Shown here one piece after another: positions 24,802-34,552 of a DNA stretch of 64,000 nt. The stretch comes from Sarcina sp034439435 (GTDB lineage Bacteria > Bacillota > Clostridia > Clostridiales > Clostridiaceae): positions 1 to 64,000 of the forward strand of contig NZ_JAPCKJ010000002.1 in assembly GCF_034439435.1 (NCBI RefSeq). Reading direction: 5' to 3'. Made by a program: the position numbers and the translations under genes. The notes below the pieces were generated by a model, which saw only the letters and a list, made by a program, of their open reading frames with translations, was not told the DNA's origin and did not search any database. Every line of letters begins with the position of its first letter. Position 1 is the stretch's first letter.

Positions 24802-25998
24802 ATGAATATAAATTTAATGGAGGAAGCTCAAGAAATAAAAGATTTATTAGTAGCTTTAAGAAGAGATTTTCATGAAAATCCAGAATTAGGTTTTGAAGAA
24901 TGGAGAACTTCAGGAAAAATAAAAGAATTCTTAACTAATGAAGGTATTGAATATATAGAAACTGCGAAGACAGGAGTATGTGGTGTAATAAAGGGAACAC
25001 TAACAGATGATGATAAAAAAGACAGATGTATAGCTTTAAGAGCAGATATAGATGGTCTTCCTATGGATGATAAGAAGACTTGTTCATATTCTTCTAAGGT
25101 TAAAGGAAAAATGCATGCATGTGGACATGACGCACATACAACAATATTATTAGGTGCAGCTAAGTTATTAAATAGACATAAAGATAAGTTTAGCGGTACT
25201 GTTAAGTTATTATTTGAACCAGCAGAGGAAACAACAGGTGGAGCTCCTATAATGATAGAAGAGGGAGTTTTAGAAAATCCTAGAGTAGAAAAAATAATAG
25301 GACTTCATGTTGAGGAGACTTTAGATGCTGGACAAATAATGATAAAAAAAGGAGTTGTTAATGCCGCATCTAATCCTTTCACAATAAAAATAAAAGGAAG
25401 AGGAGGCCATGGAGCATACCCACATATGGCTGTAGATCCTATAGTTATGGCTTCTCAAGTTGTTTTAGGCTTACAAACAATAGTAAGTAGAGAAATAAAA
25501 CCAGTAAATCCAGCTGTTGTAACAGTGGGAAGTATAAATGGAGGAACTGCTCAAAATATAATACCAGATGAAGTCGTATTAAGAGGTGTTATAAGAACTA
25601 TGACTTTAGAGGATAGAGCTTATGCAAAGGAAAGACTTAGAGAAATAGCTACTTCAATTTGCGCTGCTATGAGAGGTGAGTGTGAAATAGAAATAGAAGA
25701 GAGCTATCCATGTCTATATAATAATAGTGAAGTTGTTGATTTAGTATCTGAGGCAGCTAAAGAAATTATTGGTGCTGAGAATGTCAAAGAACAGGAAGCA
25801 CCAAAGCTAGGCGTTGAAAGTTTTGCATATTTTGCCTTAGAAAGAGAATCAGCATTTTACTTCTTAGGAGCTAGAAATGAGGAGAGAAATATTATTTATT
25901 CAGCTCATAATAGTAGATTTGATATAGATGAGAATTTATTACCAATTGGAGTTTCAATTCAATGTAAATCTGTATTAAATTATTTGACAAGGGAGTAA
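24802..25998 (+). CDS. M20-family amidohydrolase (hippurate/N-acyl amino acid type)
   Basis: A two-metal cytoplasmic amidohydrolase of 398 aa in the M20D group, which removes acyl groups from N-acyl amino acids or related amides. Metal ligands and catalytic residues are in MHACGHDAHTTILLG, FEPAEETTGGAPIMIEEG, GLHVEETLDAGQI and the C-terminal SAHNSRFDID. The dimerisation domain has GRGGHGAYPHMAVDP. The start chosen is ATG at 24802 with GTAGGTG six bases ahead; the GTG at 24793 overlaps that site. It has its own promoter and a repeated palindrome upstream. The substrate is not evident. Confidence 0.87.
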   Translation: MNINLMEEAQEIKDLLVALRRDFHENPELGFEEWRTSGKIKEFLTNEGIEYIETAKTGVCGVIKGTLTDDDKKDRCIALRADIDGLPMDDKKTCSYSSKVKGKMHACGHDAHTTILLGAAKLLNRHKDKFSGTVKLLFEPAEETTGGAPIMIEEGVLENPRVEKIIGLHVEETLDAGQIMIKKGVVNAASNPFTIKIKGRGGHGAYPHMAVDPIVMASQVVLGLQTIVSREIKPVNPAVVTVGSINGGTAQNIIPDEVVLRGVIRTMTLEDRAYAKERLREIATSICAAMRGECEIEIEESYPCLYNNSEVVDLVSEAAKEIIGAENVKEQEAPKLGVESFAYFALERESAFYFLGARNEERNIIYSAHNSRFDIDENLLPIGVSIQCKSVLNYLTRE

Positions 25999-26058
25999 TT
26001 TAATATTAATCTATAAAATAGTAATTATAAAATGATTTGAATTTAGGAGTGAAGCAAT

Positions 26059-27033
26059 TTGAAAATAGAGATAGGTACAAATGAAGCGGGACAGAGATTA
26101 GATAAGTTCTTAAGAAAATATTTAAAGGATGTACCTCTAAGTGCTATATTTAAAGCATTAAGAAAAGGAGATATAAGAGTAAACGGGAAGAAGCAAAAAG
26201 AAAAGTACTCTCTTTTAGAGGGAGATGTTATAGAAATAAGATATCTTCAAAGCGTAGTAACTAAAGAGAAGAAAAAGCCTAATTTCCAAATGGTTGATTC
26301 AGGATCACTTCAAGTGGTATATGAAGATGAAAATATGCTTTTAGTTGAAAAATGGCCAGGAGTATTAGTTCATTCAGATAAAAAGAATGGAGCTCCAACC
26401 TTAACTGATTACGTATTATCATACTTATTCAGAAAAGGAGACTATGTTCCAGAAAACGAATTAACTTTTACTCCAGCATCTTGTAACAGATTAGATAGAA
26501 ATACTTCAGGAATAGTATTCTTTGGGAAGAATTTCGAAGGATTAAAATTATTAAATGAAATGATAAGAGAAAGAAAAGTTAAGAAGTATTACTGTGCTTT
26601 AGTTAAAGGTAAAATAAAACCTGGAAAGTATGAAGCATACATATCAAAAGATGATGAAGCTAATAAGTCAACGGTTTATGATACTGAAAAGCCAGATACA
26701 AAGAAAATAAAAATGGATGTTAATGTTATACAAACTAATGGTGCATTCTCATTATTAGAAATAGAACTTATAACAGGAAGAAGTCATCAGTTAAGAGCCC
26801 ATTTAGCTCATTTAGGAAATCCTATAGTTGGAGATTTTAAATATGGTGATAATAAAATGAATTCGTTTTTTGAAAATAAATTTGGATTAACATATCAATT
26901 CCTTTATGCGTATAAGGTTACGTTTAAAGAGGTTCCTGAAAAGTTTAGTTATTTAAAAAATAAAACTATAGCTCAGGGATTACCTCCGATGTTTAAAAAG
27001 ATAAAGAAGGATGTATTTAAATTTAGGATTTAG
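26059..27033 (+). CDS. RluC/RluD-family RNA pseudouridine synthase
   Basis: The protein has an N-terminal S4 RNA-binding domain (AGQRLDKFLRKYL...GDIRVNGKK) and a catalytic pseudouridine synthase domain. The catalytic aspartate lies in CNRLDRNTSGIVFF, and the family motif RSHQLRAHLAHLGNPIVGD is present. Such enzymes isomerise uridines in ribosomal RNA. Length 324 aa is normal; the precise position modified cannot be told. The start is TTG at 26059 with AGGAG nine bases upstream. The flippase gene begins 21 bases after its stop. Confidence 0.88.
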   Translation: MKIEIGTNEAGQRLDKFLRKYLKDVPLSAIFKALRKGDIRVNGKKQKEKYSLLEGDVIEIRYLQSVVTKEKKKPNFQMVDSGSLQVVYEDENMLLVEKWPGVLVHSDKKNGAPTLTDYVLSYLFRKGDYVPENELTFTPASCNRLDRNTSGIVFFGKNFEGLKLLNEMIRERKVKKYYCALVKGKIKPGKYEAYISKDDEANKSTVYDTEKPDTKKIKMDVNVIQTNGAFSLLEIELITGRSHQLRAHLAHLGNPIVGDFKYGDNKMNSFFENKFGLTYQFLYAYKVTFKEVPEKFSYLKNKTIAQGLPPMFKKIKKDVFKFRI

Positions 27034-27053
27034 TTTTAAGATAGGAGATTTTT

Positions 27054-28670
27054 ATGAAAGAGCAGTCTATAACTAGAGGATTTGCAATACTCTCTATTGC
27101 AAGCATAGTTGCTAAATTATTATCTTTAATTTATGTGCCTTTTCTTACTAGAATCGTAGGAGAAGTTGGTATGGGTATATATGGTAAAACCTATGAGATA
27201 TTTGTTTTTGTATACGCATTAACAAATGTAGGATTACAAACAGCCATATCAAAGTATGTTTCAGAATTGGATGCAATTGGTAATTATAAAGATGCCTTAA
27301 GAGCATTTAAAATTTCTAGAGCATTTTTACTTGTAGTAGGAACATTATTTACTATATGTTTAATGTTAGGAGCTAATTTTATAGCAAACATAAGCCAGTC
27401 GCCAGAAATGGTTTATCCAATAATATTTTTAGCACCTACAATTATGATAACAACAGTATTAGTTACATATAAAGGATATTTTCAAGGAAGATCTCAAGCA
27501 ACACCAATTGCTATTGCAACTGTGATTGAACAGGTCGTAAATGTAGCTTTAAGTTTGATATGTGCATACTTGCTTATAAAGAAGAGTTTATCATTAGGGG
27601 TTTCAGGAGGAACTATTGGTTCATCAGCTGGAGCGCTAATGGCAGTTATATATTTAATATACATATATAATATATATGGAGTTGAAAAAGAAGCTAAGAT
27701 AAGACAGGAGCCAGGTGTAAAAAGAATTACTGGTAAGAGGATAGCAAGAACATTATTTAAATATGGTTTACCAATAACTCTTAGTACAGGACTTCAGAAC
27801 TTGGGAAATATAATAGATATGCTAACAGTAAGTAACAGACTTGTTGATGCTGCAGGATTTTCACGAAATGAAGCAAATGCTTTATATGGATATTTTTCAA
27901 CAAGATATAAAGTTTTATTAAATATTCCTATGGTGTTTATAACATCTTTAGGATATATGGCATTACCTGCAATATCCAAAGCATATGTGTTAAAGGACAA
28001 AAAAGAAATAAAAAATAAAATTAATTTCTCTATGAGAATTACATATCTTTTATCTATACCAGCAGCTTTTGGCTTAGCTTTATTAAGTGAAAATATATAT
28101 AAATATATCTTTGCAGATTCAAATGGATATATGATGATGGTAATAGGTGCTGCTATGATTCCTTTAACGGCAATAGTACTTATGCAGAACGTAATACTTC
28201 AGAGTGTAAGCCAGTTTTACTATGTATTATTTACTCTAGCACTTAGTATTGTAGTTAAGTTTACATTGAATATGACTTTAGTTGCAAATCCTAATATAAA
28301 TATTTACGGGGCTGTAATTTCTGGAATGGTGGCTTTCACAATTTCTCTAGTGCTTAATCACTTTAGAATGAGAAAAACATTAAAGATGAAAATATCAATG
28401 TTTAAATATGCAGTAAAACCTGTCTTAGCATCGATATACATGAGCATAGGAATAATGTTGAGCAAATATGTATTATCTTTATTTATAGATTTAAATAAGT
28501 TAAGTTTTATATTTGGTATAACTATATTACTTGTAATAATAGCAATGGGTGCATTTATGTATCTTCATGCTATTATAATCTTAGGTGGTGTTAAAAAAGC
28601 TGATATAGGAGAAATTTCACCTAAACTTTTAAGGATTATGCCAAAATTCTTAAGGAAGAATATTAAATAA
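27054..28670 (+). CDS. SpoVB/MurJ-like polysaccharide flippase
   Basis: An integral membrane protein of the MOP superfamily with about 14 helices over 538 aa. Family signs are the start GFAILSIASIVAKLLSLIYVP, GIYGKTYEIF, the GYFQGRSQATPIAIATVIEQ loop and ALYGYFSTRYKVLLNIPMVF. In Firmicutes this clade includes the sporulation protein SpoVB and lipid-II/teichoic-chain flippases such as MurJ; sequence alone does not choose between them. AGGAG precedes the ATG, and it is likely cotranscribed with the upstream pseudouridine synthase gene. It converges with the calcium ATPase gene through a shared terminator. Confidence 0.82.
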   Translation: MKEQSITRGFAILSIASIVAKLLSLIYVPFLTRIVGEVGMGIYGKTYEIFVFVYALTNVGLQTAISKYVSELDAIGNYKDALRAFKISRAFLLVVGTLFTICLMLGANFIANISQSPEMVYPIIFLAPTIMITTVLVTYKGYFQGRSQATPIAIATVIEQVVNVALSLICAYLLIKKSLSLGVSGGTIGSSAGALMAVIYLIYIYNIYGVEKEAKIRQEPGVKRITGKRIARTLFKYGLPITLSTGLQNLGNIIDMLTVSNRLVDAAGFSRNEANALYGYFSTRYKVLLNIPMVFITSLGYMALPAISKAYVLKDKKEIKNKINFSMRITYLLSIPAAFGLALLSENIYKYIFADSNGYMMMVIGAAMIPLTAIVLMQNVILQSVSQFYYVLFTLALSIVVKFTLNMTLVANPNINIYGAVISGMVAFTISLVLNHFRMRKTLKMKISMFKYAVKPVLASIYMSIGIMLSKYVLSLFIDLNKLSFIFGITILLVIIAMGAFMYLHAIIILGGVKKADIGEISPKLLRIMPKFLRKNIK

Positions 28671-28711
28671 AAAAAGTAGGTTATCTAAACATAGATAACC
28701 TACTTTTTTAT
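28671..28711. terminator. Bidirectional terminator, flippase and Ca2+-ATPase genes
   Basis: AAAAAGTAGGTTATCT (28671-28686) pairs perfectly with AGATAACCTACTTTTT (28693-28708), with A and T runs on both sides. Confidence 0.9.
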
Positions 28712-31317
28712 TATTTTTTTCTAAATAGTTTTAAAATTTCATTTATTACAAAAGGAATCAGTGATACTAATATAACTACAATCCAATCATAGAAAAGTAA
28801 TGGAGTAACCTTAAAGATATTAGCAATAAAAGGAATAGATATTATTATTACTTGAAGAAAGATTCCAAGTAATATTGAATAAACTAAGTATTTATTTGAA
28901 AATATCCCTAAAGAGAAAGCTGACTTTGTATTGCTTCTAAGAGAAAGTGATAAAAATAATTGAGACACACTTAGAACAACAAAAGCCATTGTTTGCGCAT
29001 GTACCAAGGATGATGGATAAAGTCTTTCACCTAATTTAAAAGCAAACAAGGTTATACCACCTATTAAAATACCATTTATAATCAATTGTATTTTATCACT
29101 TCTAATAAAAATGCTTTCTTTAGGATCTCTAGGTGGTTTATCCATAACATCTTCTTTAGTGTTATCTACACCTAAAGACAAGGCTGGAAAGCTATCTGTT
29201 ATTAAATTAACCCAAAGTATGTGTATTGGTTGAAGTGGAGAATTCCAGTTAAGTAGTATAGCCGTAAATAAGGTTAGAATTTCACCTAAATTACAGGATA
29301 GTAAAAATACTATGGATTTTTTTATATTTAAGTAAATTTTTCTTCCTTCTTCTACAGCAGAAACAATGGTTGAAAAATTATCATCAGTTAAAATCATATC
29401 TGAAGCACCTTTAGATACATCAGTGCCAGTTATACCCATAGCAACACCTATATCAGCAGCTTTTAAGGATGGAGCGTCATTTACTCCATCTCCAGTCATA
29501 GAAACTATATTTCCATGAGATTTAAAGGCTTTAACTATTTTAACTTTGTGTTCAGGAGATACTCTTGCAAAAACCCTATAATTTACGATTTTTTCATTGA
29601 ATTCTTCTTCCTTAAATTGATCTATTTCATGGCCTGTGATTGCTTGGGATATATTTTCAGCTATTCCAAGCTCACTAGCAATAGCAAAAGCTGTATTTTT
29701 ATGGTCACCTGTTATCATAATAGGTGTTATTCCTGCGCTTTTACAAAGTTCAATAGAATCTTTTACTTCTAATCTTGGAGGGTCAATCATACCAACCATA
29801 CCGATAAATATTAAATCTTTTTCTAAAGAATCCAAAATTATATTATCTTTTGAGATATCTTTATAAGCAAAAGAAAGAACTCTTAATGCTTTATCCGACA
29901 TTACATTGGAGCTTTCTAAAATTTTATTTTTATATTCAGGTGTAAAGTCTAATATGCTTCCATTAATGGATATTTTATTACAAATAGATAATATTGAGTC
30001 TAAAGCACCTTTAGTGAAAACTCTTGCTTTTTCATTTACTAAGTTTACTGTGGTCATTAATTTTCTATCAGAATCAAAAGGAATTTCGTCTATTCTTTTA
30101 AATTCTTTTTCAAGATTTTCTTTTAATATGTTTAATTTAAAAGAACTTTCTAAAAGTGCAATCTCAGTAGGATCACCGGTTTTGTTTTTTTCAGAATAAG
30201 TTGCATCATTACAAAGAACCATACAATCTATTAAAAGTTTAGACTCATTTTGATTTAGGTTAAAATCACCTTCTTTTATATAAGAATCATTTACATAGAC
30301 TGTGGTAACTGTCATTTTGTTTTGAGTAAGTGTACCTGTTTTATCAGAACAGATTATACTAACAGAACCTAAGGTTTCCACAGCGGGAAGCTTTCTTATT
30401 ATGGCATTCTTTTTAACCATTCTTTGAACCCCTAAGGCTAATACAATAGCAACTATAGCAGGAAGCCCTTCAGGAATGGCAGCAACAGCTAGTGATATGG
30501 CTGTTAAAAACATTTCAAGCAAATCTCTTCCTTGAAAGAAAGAAATAACAAATATAAGTACACAAATTCCCACTGCTAAAAATCCTAGAATTTTACCTAA
30601 TTCGCTTAGTTTTTTCTGAAGAGGAGTTTGTTCATTTTCTTCTTGTTCTATCATTTTAGCTATTTTACCAATTTCAGTATTCATACCAGTGCCGACAACA
30701 ACACCAACTCCACGTCCATAGGTAGCTAAAGTTGACATGAATGCCATATTGTTTTGATCACCAATTGGAACTTCTTTATCAGCAATAAAAGAAGCATCTT
30801 TTTCTGAAGGAACAGACTCACCTGTAAAAGCTGATTCTTCTATTTTTAAATTTGCTGTATCTATTAAGCGAAGATCACCGGGTATATATCTACCAGCATC
30901 TATTATGGCTATATCTCCTGGAACAACATCTTCAGAAAGAATCTCTTTTAAAGAGCCATCTCTTTTAACAAGAGCTTTGGGAGTTGAGAGCTCTTTTAGA
31001 GCATCTAAGGCCTTTTCAGCTTTAGACTCTTGAATAACTCCAATGATTGCATTTATTAGTACTACCAACACTATTATTAAAGCATCACTTATTTCTCCTA
31101 AAAATGCTGATATGATTGCAGCGATAATAAGAATATAAATCATCACATCTTTAAGTTGGGCTAAAAATTGTTGAATTATGGTTTTCTTCTTTTTAGTTAC
31201 CAGTTTATTTTTGCCGTACTTTTCAAGTCTCTTTAAGGCTTCTTCAGAGGAGAGACCATTTTTTTCATCCACATTTAACTCTTCTAATATTTCATTTTTA
31301 GATTTTTTGTACCACAA
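28711..31317 (-). CDS. Calcium-transporting P-type ATPase (P2A/P2B-like)
   Basis: A membrane cation pump of about 868 aa that matches SERCA/PMCA-like bacterial Ca2+-ATPases. In order: N-terminal actuator segment (LSSEEALKRLEKYGKNKL), actuator motif FTGESVPSEK, helix-4 PEGLPAIVAIVLA with the ion-binding glutamate, phosphorylation site CSDKTGTLTQNKM, KGALDSIL nucleotide-domain motif, and hinge MTGDGVNDAPSLKAADIGVAMG. The C-terminal cation-ATPase domain with four helices is complete. It exports Ca2+ or related cations. Likely start is TTG at 31317, ten bases after AAAGGA; the GTG at 31326 is only one base after that site. Single gene. Confidence 0.88.
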   Translation of the reverse strand: MWYKKSKNEILEELNVDEKNGLSSEEALKRLEKYGKNKLVTKKKKTIIQQFLAQLKDVMIYILIIAAIISAFLGEISDALIIVLVVLINAIIGVIQESKAEKALDALKELSTPKALVKRDGSLKEILSEDVVPGDIAIIDAGRYIPGDLRLIDTANLKIEESAFTGESVPSEKDASFIADKEVPIGDQNNMAFMSTLATYGRGVGVVVGTGMNTEIGKIAKMIEQEENEQTPLQKKLSELGKILGFLAVGICVLIFVISFFQGRDLLEMFLTAISLAVAAIPEGLPAIVAIVLALGVQRMVKKNAIIRKLPAVETLGSVSIICSDKTGTLTQNKMTVTTVYVNDSYIKEGDFNLNQNESKLLIDCMVLCNDATYSEKNKTGDPTEIALLESSFKLNILKENLEKEFKRIDEIPFDSDRKLMTTVNLVNEKARVFTKGALDSILSICNKISINGSILDFTPEYKNKILESSNVMSDKALRVLSFAYKDISKDNIILDSLEKDLIFIGMVGMIDPPRLEVKDSIELCKSAGITPIMITGDHKNTAFAIASELGIAENISQAITGHEIDQFKEEEFNEKIVNYRVFARVSPEHKVKIVKAFKSHGNIVSMTGDGVNDAPSLKAADIGVAMGITGTDVSKGASDMILTDDNFSTIVSAVEEGRKIYLNIKKSIVFLLSCNLGEILTLFTAILLNWNSPLQPIHILWVNLITDSFPALSLGVDNTKEDVMDKPPRDPKESIFIRSDKIQLIINGILIGGITLFAFKLGERLYPSSLVHAQTMAFVVLSVSQLFLSLSLRSNTKSAFSLGIFSNKYLVYSILLGIFLQVIIISIPFIANIFKVTPLLFYDWIVVILVSLIPFVINEILKLFRKK

Positions 31318-31597
31318 AATAATCACATCCTTTCTATTATATTAGCTTATAGATTTTTATTAAAAAAAATACAGAAATAAGAGAAATTTTTTATTTTCTA
31401 TAAAACATTATATTTTTGAAAATATAAAAAAGATAATATTTAACAAGATTTAAAATTTTTATAAATTTAAAAGAAACATAATAAAAAAAAACGGAAATTT
31501 TAGTAAAATAAATTTATATGTTTAAATAACTTATAATTTGTGGTAAATGGTATGGTATTAAAAAGAGGATAACTTATTATAGAAGGGGGATATGGAA

Positions 31598-32509
31598 ATG
31601 ACCAAGACTACTTTGGTAATAATGGCAGCAGGAATGGGGAGTAGATATGGTGGTCTAAAACAGTTGGATAAGATCGGTCCTAGCGGAGAAACAATAATTG
31701 AATATTCAATTTATGATGCTATCAGGGCTGGTGTTACAAAGGTTGTATTCATAATAAAAAAAGATATCTTTAAAATATTTAGAGAAACTATAGGTGCTAA
31801 AATAGAAAAAATAGTTGAAACAAAATATGTTTTTCAAGAAATTGATAATATAAAAGAAGAATTTAGAGATAAATTTGAAAGAGTTAAGCCATGGGGAACT
31901 GGACATGCAATACTATGTTGTAAAGATGTTGTGGAGGAACCATTTATTGTGGTAAATGCCGACGACTTTTATGGAAGAGAAACTTATAATATCATTTGTA
32001 AAGAACTTGAAAAGAGCAAGGATGATTTTGAGTATTTTATGGCTGGATTTTTGGTTGATAAAACTTTAACTGATTTTGGAAGCGTATCTAGAGGAGTATG
32101 TGATTTTGATGATAAAGGCAATTTAATATCAGTGAAAGAAAGAACCAAAATAATGAAAATTGATAATAAAATATTTTATGAGGAAGATAATGTTCTTAAT
32201 GAAATTTCTAAAGGTACTTTAGTTTCTATGAATATATGGGGATTAAAACCTAGTATATTCAAGGAGTTAGAAAATAAATTTTTAAGTTTTTTAGAAGATG
32301 AAAATATAGATAAATGTAAAGATGAGTTTTATTTACCAGTGGCAATAGATACCCTTATAAATGAAGGTAAGACAAAGGTTAAAGTGCTTAAATCAAGTGA
32401 ACAGTGGTATGGGGTAACTTATAAAGAAGATAAGGAAAAGGTAGGTAACTCCTTAAGAAAGTTATCAAAAAAAATTTATCCAGCTAATTTGTGGGAGGAG
32501 TTTAAATAA
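31598..32509 (+). CDS. Sugar-phosphate nucleotidyltransferase
   Basis: A 304-residue enzyme of the NTP-transferase fold. It begins with LVIMAAGMGSRYGGLKQLDKIG, the nucleotide-binding loop with the KQL lysine, and has VVNADDFYG, whose aspartates would hold Mg2+. Related proteins transfer UMP or another nucleotide to a sugar 1-phosphate. The next gene, one base downstream, is a sugar-kinase-like phosphotransferase, so kinase plus nucleotidyltransferase would yield a nucleotide sugar. The ATG at 31598 lies 8 bases after AAGGGGG; the ATG at 31592 is too close to it. The exact sugar is unknown. Confidence 0.8.
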   Translation: MTKTTLVIMAAGMGSRYGGLKQLDKIGPSGETIIEYSIYDAIRAGVTKVVFIIKKDIFKIFRETIGAKIEKIVETKYVFQEIDNIKEEFRDKFERVKPWGTGHAILCCKDVVEEPFIVVNADDFYGRETYNIICKELEKSKDDFEYFMAGFLVDKTLTDFGSVSRGVCDFDDKGNLISVKERTKIMKIDNKIFYEEDNVLNEISKGTLVSMNIWGLKPSIFKELENKFLSFLEDENIDKCKDEFYLPVAIDTLINEGKTKVKVLKSSEQWYGVTYKEDKEKVGNSLRKLSKKIYPANLWEEFK

Positions 32510-32510
32510 T

Positions 32511-33617
32511 ATGATTAAGACGTATAATTTTAAAAACATAGCAGAGAAGTTTAAATTAGAAGGAGAACTTAAGACATCAGATAGTCATGTATGTGGTCAT
32601 ATAAATGATACATTCATACTAAGATGTGAAGGAGAAAATGGAGAAGAGATAAAATATGTTCTTCAAAGAGTAAATTCAGACATATTTAAAAATCCAGAAG
32701 AGTTAATGGAGAATATTGAGAAAGTTACTTCTCATATAAAAAATAAGATTATAGAGGAAAATGGAAATCCTTTAAGAGAAACTTTAAACATAGTTAAGAC
32801 TAAAGAGGGTATGAACTATTATAAATGTGAAGAGGGTAATTATTGGAGAGTATTTAATTTTATCCATGGTGCTAGCACATATCAAATAGTTGAAAAACCA
32901 GAACATTTATATACTGCAGGTAAGGCTTTAGGAAAATTCCAAAAACAATTAGCTGATTTTAATGTTGAATTACTTTATGAAACTATTCCAGATTTTCATA
33001 ATACAGAAAAGAGGTTTGAAGCCTTTATGGAAGCTGTAAAAGAAGATATAAAAGGAAGAGCGGAAAGTGTTCAGGAGGAAATAGACTTTGTTATTAAGCG
33101 TGCTGAGGATACTAAAGTTTTAGTAAATATGATTAAAGAAAATAGAATTCCTTTAAGAGTTACCCATAATGATACAAAGTTTAATAACATAATGATAGAT
33201 GACGAGACTGGAGAGGGAATAGCCGTTATTGATTTAGACACTGTTATGCCTGGATTATCTTTATATGATTTTGGAGATTCAATTCGTTCAGGAGCAACAA
33301 CAGCTTTAGAAGATGAGGTGGATTTATCAAAGGTAAATTTTGATTTGAATCTTTATGAGCATTTTGCAAAAGGATTCTTAGAGTCAGCAGGAGATGCCTT
33401 TACTAAGGATGAAATTGAATACTTATCTTTTGCAGCCAAGCTTATGACTTTTGAATGTGGAATGAGATTCCTTATGGATTACTTAAATGGGGATATTTAC
33501 TTTAAGATCCATAGAGAAAATCATAATTTAGATAGAGCCAGAAACCAATTTAAACTTGTCTCAGATATGGAATCTCAAATGAATAGTATGAAAAAAATTA
33601 TATATAAATATGTTTAA
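32511..33617 (+). CDS. Phosphotransferase-family kinase, NahK-like
   Basis: A cytoplasmic kinase of the aminoglycoside-phosphotransferase/choline-kinase fold, 368 aa. The catalytic Brenner motif is RVTHNDTKFNNIMID (HxDxxxxN) and the metal-binding motif is VIDLDTVMPG. Early segments VCGHINDTFIL and KYVLQRVNSDIFKNP resemble N-acetylhexosamine 1-kinases (NahK), which phosphorylate GlcNAc or GalNAc at C1. One base separates it from the nucleotidyltransferase gene, which would use the sugar 1-phosphate. Substrate assignment is inference from resemblance and context. A perfect 16-bp inverted repeat follows. Confidence 0.75.
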   Translation: MIKTYNFKNIAEKFKLEGELKTSDSHVCGHINDTFILRCEGENGEEIKYVLQRVNSDIFKNPEELMENIEKVTSHIKNKIIEENGNPLRETLNIVKTKEGMNYYKCEEGNYWRVFNFIHGASTYQIVEKPEHLYTAGKALGKFQKQLADFNVELLYETIPDFHNTEKRFEAFMEAVKEDIKGRAESVQEEIDFVIKRAEDTKVLVNMIKENRIPLRVTHNDTKFNNIMIDDETGEGIAVIDLDTVMPGLSLYDFGDSIRSGATTALEDEVDLSKVNFDLNLYEHFAKGFLESAGDAFTKDEIEYLSFAAKLMTFECGMRFLMDYLNGDIYFKIHRENHNLDRARNQFKLVSDMESQMNSMKKIIYKYV

Positions 33618-33666
33618 AGTATAGATTGATATATAAATTTTTACCATTCTTTGAGGCATAATGATA

Positions 33667-33704
33667 TACTAAATAGGTGAATAAATTAATTCACCTATTT
33701 AGTA
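33667..33704. repeat. Perfect 16-bp inverted repeat upstream of the pseudo-rhomboid gene
   Basis: TACTAAATAGGTGAAT (33667-33682), six-base loop, ATTCACCTATTTAGTA (33689-33704). There is no T run downstream and a TATACT-like -10 overlaps its left edge, so an operator or a 5'-end mRNA hairpin fits better than a terminator; it could still end transcription of the kinase gene. Confidence 0.65.
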
Positions 33705-33724
33705 TTAAAGAAAGGGAGTGCAAG

Positions 33725-34516
33725 ATGAAGCTTTGGGATATATTAGAAAGAAAATTTGGAAAGTTCTATATAAAGAACTTAATGATGTACATAATACTTT
33801 TTAATGCACTTATTTATATTATGATGTATACATCTGATGGAAAAGGATCTGTACTCAATTTAGTATTAGTGCCAGATTTAGTACTTAAGGGAGAGATATG
33901 GAGATTAATAACATTTATATTTATTCCTCCAATGGCTAGTCCTCTATTTATAGTTTTCACTTTATATTTTTATTACCTTGCTGGAAGTAGTTTAGAAAGT
34001 GAATTAGGTGGCTTTAAATTTAATATATATTATTTTATAGGAGTTTTAAGCACAATAATAATTTCATTTTTGACAAAGACACCAGCAACAGCAGCATATA
34101 TAAATTTATCTTTATTTTTAGCTTTTGCTAAGGTAGATCCTAACTTTCAATTATTATTTTTATTTATAATTCCTGTTAAGGTTAAGCATTTAGCAATGTT
34201 AAACTGGGTTTTAATAATTTGGAATTTAATTACCGCAAATTCTATGGGTGGAAAATTATTAGTTTTGGCACCTATTATAAACTATTTGATTTTCTTTGGG
34301 AAGGACATAGTAAAAGGAACAGTATCAACATCTAAAAATCATTATAGAAAGAAAAATTTTGAAAGTAAAATGAAAACACCTAATTTTAGACATAAATGTG
34401 AGGTGTGTGGAATTACAGAAGTTGATGATCCAAATATGGAGTTTAGATATTGTTCTAAATGCTCTGGTAATAAATGCTATTGTATAAATCATATAAAAAA
34501 TCATGAACATAAATAA
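33725..34516 (+). CDS. Rhomboid-like membrane protein with C-terminal zinc ribbon
   Basis: About 263 aa. Six hydrophobic helices cover residues about 15-200, with the rhomboid-type loop LKGEIWRLITFIFIPP and FIIPVKVKHLAML after the middle helices. The GxSG serine motif and the membrane histidine of active rhomboid proteases are absent, so it is probably a non-proteolytic (derlin/iRhom-like) member. The cytoplasmic C terminus has a Cys/His cluster CEVCG...YCSKCSGNKCYCINH that should bind zinc. The ATG at 33725 follows GGGAG by 7 bases; the ATG at 33677 lies inside the inverted repeat and is rejected. It is followed by a MATE gene. Confidence 0.7.
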   Translation: MKLWDILERKFGKFYIKNLMMYIILFNALIYIMMYTSDGKGSVLNLVLVPDLVLKGEIWRLITFIFIPPMASPLFIVFTLYFYYLAGSSLESELGGFKFNIYYFIGVLSTIIISFLTKTPATAAYINLSLFLAFAKVDPNFQLLFLFIIPVKVKHLAMLNWVLIIWNLITANSMGGKLLVLAPIINYLIFFGKDIVKGTVSTSKNHYRKKNFESKMKTPNFRHKCEVCGITEVDDPNMEFRYCSKCSGNKCYCINHIKNHEHK

Positions 34517-34552
34517 AATTAAATTTAATAAAACGAAAGAATGGTGAATAAT

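Noticed and set aside
29515..30199. Plus-strand frames inside the calcium ATPase gene
   Set aside because: All are shadows of the well-supported ATPase on the minus strand; no family features.
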